A stretch of DNA of 64,000 nt from Larix kaempferi. Its lineage: Eukaryota > Streptophyta > Pinopsida > Pinales > Pinaceae. Both the position numbers and the translations under genes were made by a program. Shown piece after piece: positions 60,084 through 64,000 of the stretch. The DNA lies in assembly GCA_027924585.1 (NCBI GenBank), contig BSBM01000461.1, positions 8,078,001 through 8,142,000 on the forward strand, written 5' to 3'. Numbering within the stretch: position 1 is the first letter of the stretch; each line of letters opens with the position of its first letter. The notes beneath the pieces are model-generated. The model ran no database searches. It was given only the letters and a program-made list of their open reading frames with translations, and was not told where the DNA came from.

Positions 60084-62076
60084 ATCCTCCATCCTTAGGA
60101 AGCAATGGTCTCCATTGAGTTAAATCCCTTATCATATGTCGAGCTGTGTGTCGAGTTGAGCTCTTGGTGTGACATTTGCTGAAGTGGAAAGATTGCCTTA
60201 CTTTGACATCTTCAGAGGGTAGTAATTGTTGTTGATGGATGCGCTGGAGCTGTTCAACAGTTTTGGTTGTTGTGGTATCCTTGGTATGCACCAGTGTGGA
60301 TGGTTTCTTTTTGGAGGGGCCCCTTGAATGCGTGGCCTTGCACTGTAGAGGTACCCGAATAGGCGATGCTGCACTAACTTTGTGTTTTTCTTGTTTCTGC
60401 TGAGTAGAAGGATAATCTGCAGAGGTTGTGGATGTCTCCGCGATCTGATGTTCACCTTTAGTGGCAATTGCGAATAGGGAAAATTTCCCAGTGTGGGAGA
60501 TTATCTTTCTTCCCTGCTCGTTTGGGGTAGGTGCAACTATCTCTGGTATCCGATAGAGTTGTCCTCCCAAAGTGACAATGACACTGCGAGGTCGTGATTC
60601 ATATACAGCATGACGCTTCCACATATATGATTGTCCTAAAAGAACATCACATACTTCAAGTGGGGCCACATCACACAATACCTCATCTTTGAAGGGCTTG
60701 ATGCCATATGGCAGGCGACATTGGTGACTGACACGGGTCCTTCGTCCTTGGCTTAGCCATCCAATGGTGTATGGTTGTGGGTGTGGCGTTATTGGTAGCT
60801 CCAATCTCTTGATGACTTCTTCTGAGATCAGGTTCTTCTGGCTGCCGCTTTCCACAACAAAGTGTAGGGGAATTCCCTTCACCCACATCTGTGAGTGGAA
60901 AAGGCGCTCCTCTGCCTCCGACTCTTCAGGCTCCTCTGGCTGAATCTGTGTGGTGGCAACAACGGCACTGGGTTCTGCATCAATGATCTGCTTCCCTTTT
61001 TGCGCGGCTGTGAAATTAGGTTCCGAGTCAGAATCGAAACTGGGATCTGATTCTGAAGCTTTGATCTCAGCCACCAATGACTGTTTTGAGCGACAATCAT
61101 CAGTGTTGTGCCAGGGGCTTTTGTGGAACTCGCACCACTTCCCGGTGTCCTTCTTTGTCTTTTCTTTACCCTTCTTCGCCTGTGGTTGGGACTGGTTTTC
61201 CTTTTCTTGCCCCGTGCTCTGCGAGCCAGAGTTTCCCTTGCCCTGCTTCTGCACAGGTCCGAAGTCACGCTTGTTCTTTTGCTGAAATTTCTGCTCAATT
61301 TTGACAGCATATCGATAGGCGGATCCGAGTGAAGAGATTTCCAGGAAATCCATCTCTATTCGGATGTATCGGTGTAGGCCACTGCGATATTTCAGTACTA
61401 GGTGCCGCTCGGAGTCCTTGATACCCAGCTTTGTGCGCAAGGTATGAAATTTGTTGGTGTACTCCGACACCGTTTGGTCCCTCTCTTGATGCAGAATGGT
61501 CCATTTTGTGTACTGGTCATCATAGTTTCCAACAGGGTAATATTGTTCTTTGACGGCATCTATAAAAGAGGCCCAAGTGGGATTGGAATATTCAAACAAT
61601 CCAGACTCGTCTGACGAGTTTTGCTCACAATAAGTTTCCCACCAATTTTTGACATGGGGGACGGCCTTAAGGAGCGCAAAGATGATCTTTTCCCTGTCGG
61701 AAAATTTGTGGACAGAGAAATACCCTTCTAGTAGATTCAACCATTTATCTAGAGCATCGGCATCGATTTGGCCTTCAAATAAAGGGATATCAAAATTAAC
61801 TTGTACCTTGAAGGGAGTCGTATCTCCGAAATGGCTGCTCGTTGAGGGTGCAATTGCCGCTGTTGGCATGCGTTGAAGGATTTGGGCGAAATTATCCATC
61901 ATCTCATTCCTCTGTCGCGCGAGGGCTTCCTCGAGCAACAACTTGATAGGATCTACTGCTCCGTCGTCTCTCTTTTCTTCCGCCATAGGAGGCCGTTTGG
62001 GGCGGCGAGAGTGGTCTTCCCCAAGTGAAACTAGTTCGAGACCCAACTCTCTGTATCCTGACCTCGTTGGGGACAT
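59887..62076 (-). CDS. Gag-protease polyprotein, unit 23, 729 aa, protease active-site mutant
   Basis: The frame is open, but the catalytic aspartate D409 is glutamate (GAC to GAA, complement at 60850-60852), turning DSGS into ESGS. Retropepsins need this Asp, so this copy is expected to make an uncleaved gag precursor. Other changes: A275V, I447T and P483S. A CGA-to-TGA change removes the last three codons, as in unit 2. Gag itself looks intact. Confidence 0.9.
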   Translation of the reverse strand: MSPTRSGYRELGLELVSLGEDHSRRPKRPPMAEEKRDDGAVDPIKLLLEEALARQRNEMMDNFAQILQRMPTAAIAPSTSSHFGDTTPFKVQVNFDIPLFEGQIDADALDKWLNLLEGYFSVHKFSDREKIIFALLKAVPHVKNWWETYCEQNSSDESGLFEYSNPTWASFIDAVKEQYYPVGNYDDQYTKWTILHQERDQTVSEYTNKFHTLRTKLGIKDSERHLVLKYRSGLHRYIRIEMDFLEISSLGSAYRYAVKIEQKFQQKNKRDFGPVQKQGKGNSGSQSTGQEKENQSQPQAKKGKEKTKKDTGKWCEFHKSPWHNTDDCRSKQSLVAEIKASESDPSFDSDSEPNFTAAQKGKQIIDAEPSAVVATTQIQPEEPEESEAEERLFHSQMWVKGIPLHFVVESGSQKNLISEEVIKRLELPITPHPQPYTIGWLSQGRRTRVSHQCRLPYGIKPFKDEVLCDVAPLEVCDVLLGQSYMWKRHAVYESRPRSVIVTLGGQLYRIPEIVAPTPNEQGRKIISHTGKFSLFAIATKGEHQIAETSTTSADYPSTQQKQEKHKVSAASPIRVPLQCKATHSRGPSKKKPSTLVHTKDTTTTKTVEQLQRIHQQQLLPSEDVKVRQSFHFSKCHTKSSTRHTARHMIRDLTQWRPLLPKDGGLIQVDIGGGPPLPTGSKQSSGNFDKLLFLAVFRVLNFRSHFEALNDIFWRFGGPNGCPRHAFGPS

Positions 62077-62117
62077 GCACCGAGAAACAATCAAAGAGCA
62101 GACCGCTCTGATACCAC

Positions 62118-62738
62118 TGATCCGGATTTATGTGGGAACGAAACAAAAGATAGCATATACAGAATCATATACATAGATATATTGCAAATAACACAGTGAT
62201 ACAGTAAACACATATTCTATTAAATAGCGGAAATAGAATAGACTGTAAAATACAATAGCTAGAATGGTGGTAGCTATCTCTGAGAAGAGATGTGGCCGCT
62301 ATGCTCATTCGTGCCAAGATGAATACAAAGAGAGGCCGAAAGGGCCTATTTATCATAAGCATGAGGGAAAGAATCCCAAACATCCAAAAACCTAACCCTA
62401 GGAGATGAAGCGCCAAAAGTCATGTGGGCCCCGTTTGGGTAAGTTAGTACATCAACTTCCCGGGGTCGTAACTTTTGCATGCGATCTCCGTTTGGGGCGC
62501 TCGGTAGCCCGTTGGAAAGGTCTATCCGTGATTTACAACTTTCGAGTGGGCCCAAATGCATGCCAAAGGCAACCATTCGGTCCCCCAAATCGCCAAAAAA
62601 TGTCGTTTAGGGCCTCAAAATGGCTCCGGAAGTTCAGGACCCGAAAAACTGCTAAAAATAGTAATTTATCAAAATTGCCAGAAGACTGTTTTGAGCCAGT
62701 TGGAAGAGGTGGGCCGCCACCGATATCCACCTGGATCA
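62118..62738 (-). repeat. LTR 24
   Basis: Variable-site states: g; cca; a; c; a; tc; c. A private base is near 62528 (ctatccgtgatt). This is the last complete LTR in the window. Confidence 0.85.
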
Positions 62739-64000
62739 ATCCTCCATCCTTAGGAATCAATGGTCTCCATTGCGTTAAATCCCTTATCATATGTCGAGCT
62801 GTGTGTCGAGTTGAGCTCTTGGTGTGACATTTGCTGAAGTGGAAAGATTGCCTTACTTTGACATCTTCAGAGGGTAGTAATTGTTGTTGATGGATGCGCT
62901 GGAGCTGTTCAACAGTTTTGGTTGTTGTGGTATCCTTGGTATGCACCAGTGTGGATGGTTTCTTTTTGGAGGGGCCCCTTGAATGCGTGGCCTTGCACTG
63001 TAGAGGTACCCGAATAGGCGATGCTGCACTAACTTTGTGTTTTTCTTGTTTCTGCTGAGTAGAAGGATAATCTGCAGAGGTTGTGGATGTCTCCGCGATC
63101 TGATGTTCACCTTTAGTGGCAATTGCGAATAGGGAAAATTTCCCAGTGTGGGAGATTATCTTTCTTCCCTGCTCGTTTGGGGTAGGTGCAACTATCTCTG
63201 GTATCCGATAGAGTTGTCCTCCCAAAGTGACAATGACACTGCGAGGTCGTGATTCATATACAGCATGACGCTTCCACATATATGGTTGTCCTAAAAGAAC
63301 ATCACATACTTCAAGTGGGGCCACATCACACAATACCTCATCTTTGAAGGGCTTGATGCCATATGGCAGGCGACATTGGTGACTGACACGGGTCCTTCGT
63401 CCTTGGCTTAGCCATCCAATGGTGTATGGTTGTGGGTGTGGCGTTATTGGTAGCTCCAATCTCTTGATGACTTCTTCTGAGATCAGGTTCTTCTGGCTGC
63501 CGCTGTCCACAACAAAGTGTAGGGGAATTCCCTTCACCCACATCTGTGAGTGGAAAAGGCGCTCCTCTGCCTCCGACTCTTCAGGCTCCTCTGGCTGAAT
63601 CTGTGTGGTGGCAACAACGGCACTGGGTTCTGCATCAATGATCTGCTTCCCTTTTTGCGCGGCTGTGAAATTAGGTTCCGAGTCAGAATCGAAACTGGGA
63701 TCTGATTCTGAAGCTTTGATCTCAGCCACCAATGACTGTTTTGAGCGACAATCATCAGTGTTGTGCCAGGGGCTTTTGTGGAACTCGCACCACTTCCCGG
63801 TGTCCTTCTTTGTCTTTTCTTTACCCTTCTTCGCCTGTGGTTGGGACTGGTTTTCCTTTTCTTGCCCCGTGCTCTGCGAGCCAGAGTTTCCCTTGCCCTG
63901 CTTCTGCGCAGGTCCGAAGTCACGCTTGTTCTTTTGCTGAAATTTCTGCTCAATTTTGACAGCATATCGATAGGCGGATCCGAGTGAAGAGATTTCCAGG
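62533..64000 (-). CDS. Gag-protease polyprotein, unit 24, partial (C-terminal part only)
   Basis: The frame is open from the right edge of the window to the stop at 62533. It covers the end of the capsid-like domain, basic linker, knuckle, DSG protease and tail. Changes: I447T, L659I beside the polypurine tract and R723W. It has P483, unlike units 22 and 23. The gag start lies outside the window. Confidence 0.85.
   Translation of the reverse strand, partial: LEISSLGSAYRYAVKIEQKFQQKNKRDFGPAQKQGKGNSGSQSTGQEKENQSQPQAKKGKEKTKKDTGKWCEFHKSPWHNTDDCRSKQSLVAEIKASESDPSFDSDSEPNFTAAQKGKQIIDAEPSAVVATTQIQPEEPEESEAEERLFHSQMWVKGIPLHFVVDSGSQKNLISEEVIKRLELPITPHPQPYTIGWLSQGRRTRVSHQCRLPYGIKPFKDEVLCDVAPLEVCDVLLGQPYMWKRHAVYESRPRSVIVTLGGQLYRIPEIVAPTPNEQGRKIISHTGKFSLFAIATKGEHQIAETSTTSADYPSTQQKQEKHKVSAASPIRVPLQCKATHSRGPSKKKPSTLVHTKDTTTTKTVEQLQRIHQQQLLPSEDVKVRQSFHFSKCHTKSSTRHTARHMIRDLTQWRPLIPKDGGLIQVDIGGGPPLPTGSKQSSGNFDKLLFLAVFRVLNFRSHFEALNDIFWRFGGPNGCLWHAFGPTRKL

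Larger units (their letters stand above)
1..64000 (-). mobile_element. Tandem array of a non-autonomous gag-protease LTR retrotransposon, 2,655-bp unit, about 24 copies
   Basis: Every landmark (LTR ends, PBS, gag start, protease motif, polypurine tract) recurs every 2,655 bp; only unit 3 is 2,656 bp. Each unit is one LTR (621 bp) plus one internal region (2,034 bp), so adjacent units share an LTR instead of each having two. All copies point the same way, on the minus strand. No flanking DNA or target-site duplication is visible, so the array extends past both ends. The classification as Ty3/gypsy-like rests on the gag and protease sequence; with no reverse transcriptase the clade cannot be fixed. 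Likely origins are unequal recombination between LTRs or amplification from a one-LTR circle; the sequence alone does not separate these. Confidence 0.95.

Noticed and set aside
1-64000. Endogenous pararetrovirus (Caulimoviridae) instead of an LTR retrotransposon
   Set aside because: Both use the iMet primer site and a knuckle-protease order. However, the TG...CA direct repeats with adjoining PBS and PPT, and the lack of movement protein or reverse transcriptase, fit an LTR element better.
1-64000. rDNA spacer, CRISPR or simple-satellite explanation for the repeats
   Set aside because: The unit codes a 732-residue gag-protease frame and has LTR hallmarks; there is no rRNA, no short repeat-spacer pattern and no short-period satellite.
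1-64000. Hidden pol genes (RT, RNase H, integrase) in other frames
   Set aside because: I looked for RT YxDD-type, integrase HHCC/DDE and chromodomain motifs in the translated frames of one unit and saw none; the 2,034-bp internal region is fully used by gag, protease and the tail.

Overview
The whole window is one tandem array with no flanking DNA. A 2,655-bp unit repeats head to tail, about 24.1 times, across all 64,000 bases. Only one unit differs in length: unit 3 has a 1-nt insertion and is 2,656 bp. On the minus strand each unit reads as a shortened LTR retrotransposon: a 621-bp long terminal repeat (TG...CA ends, TATA-like box), a primer-binding site matching the 3' end of plant initiator-methionine tRNA, one gag-protease reading frame, and a purine-rich tract directly before the next LTR. 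Neighbouring units share a single LTR (LTR-internal-LTR-internal...). The window holds 24 LTRs, 23 complete 2,034-bp internal regions and two partial ones at the edges. Units are numbered 0 to 24; CDS n ends inside LTR n.

The organism is most likely a land plant. The evidence is the iMet-type PBS, a plant-style Ty3/gypsy gag with a C-x2-H-x4-H-x4-C knuckle, and a DSGS retropepsin followed by an LLG motif. No species can be named. The reverse transcriptase, RNase H and integrase of an autonomous element are absent. The frame runs from the protease through an unrecognised, Lys/Thr/Ser/Gln-rich tail, across the polypurine tract and 68 codons into the LTR. The element is therefore non-autonomous and would need proteins supplied in trans.

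Layout: 1-1051 is the promoter-proximal end of internal region 0. LTR n then starts at 1052 + 2655(n-1), with +1 after unit 3, and each is followed by a 2,034-bp internal region. Of 23 fully contained reading frames, 17 encode the full 732 residues, two stop three codons early, one is frameshifted near its end, and three carry premature stops. Two of those three are adjacent units with the same nonsense mutation. One further copy has lost the catalytic aspartate of the protease.

The copies are nearly identical except in one island of about 39 bp in the LTR U3 region. It has 13 polymorphic sites, two of them showing all four bases, and it coincides with an imperfect hairpin. Marker variants are shared by neighbours in some places and interleaved in others. 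This fits repeated local duplication and gene conversion in a satellite-like array better than independent insertions. No host gene, tRNA, rRNA or CRISPR array is present.
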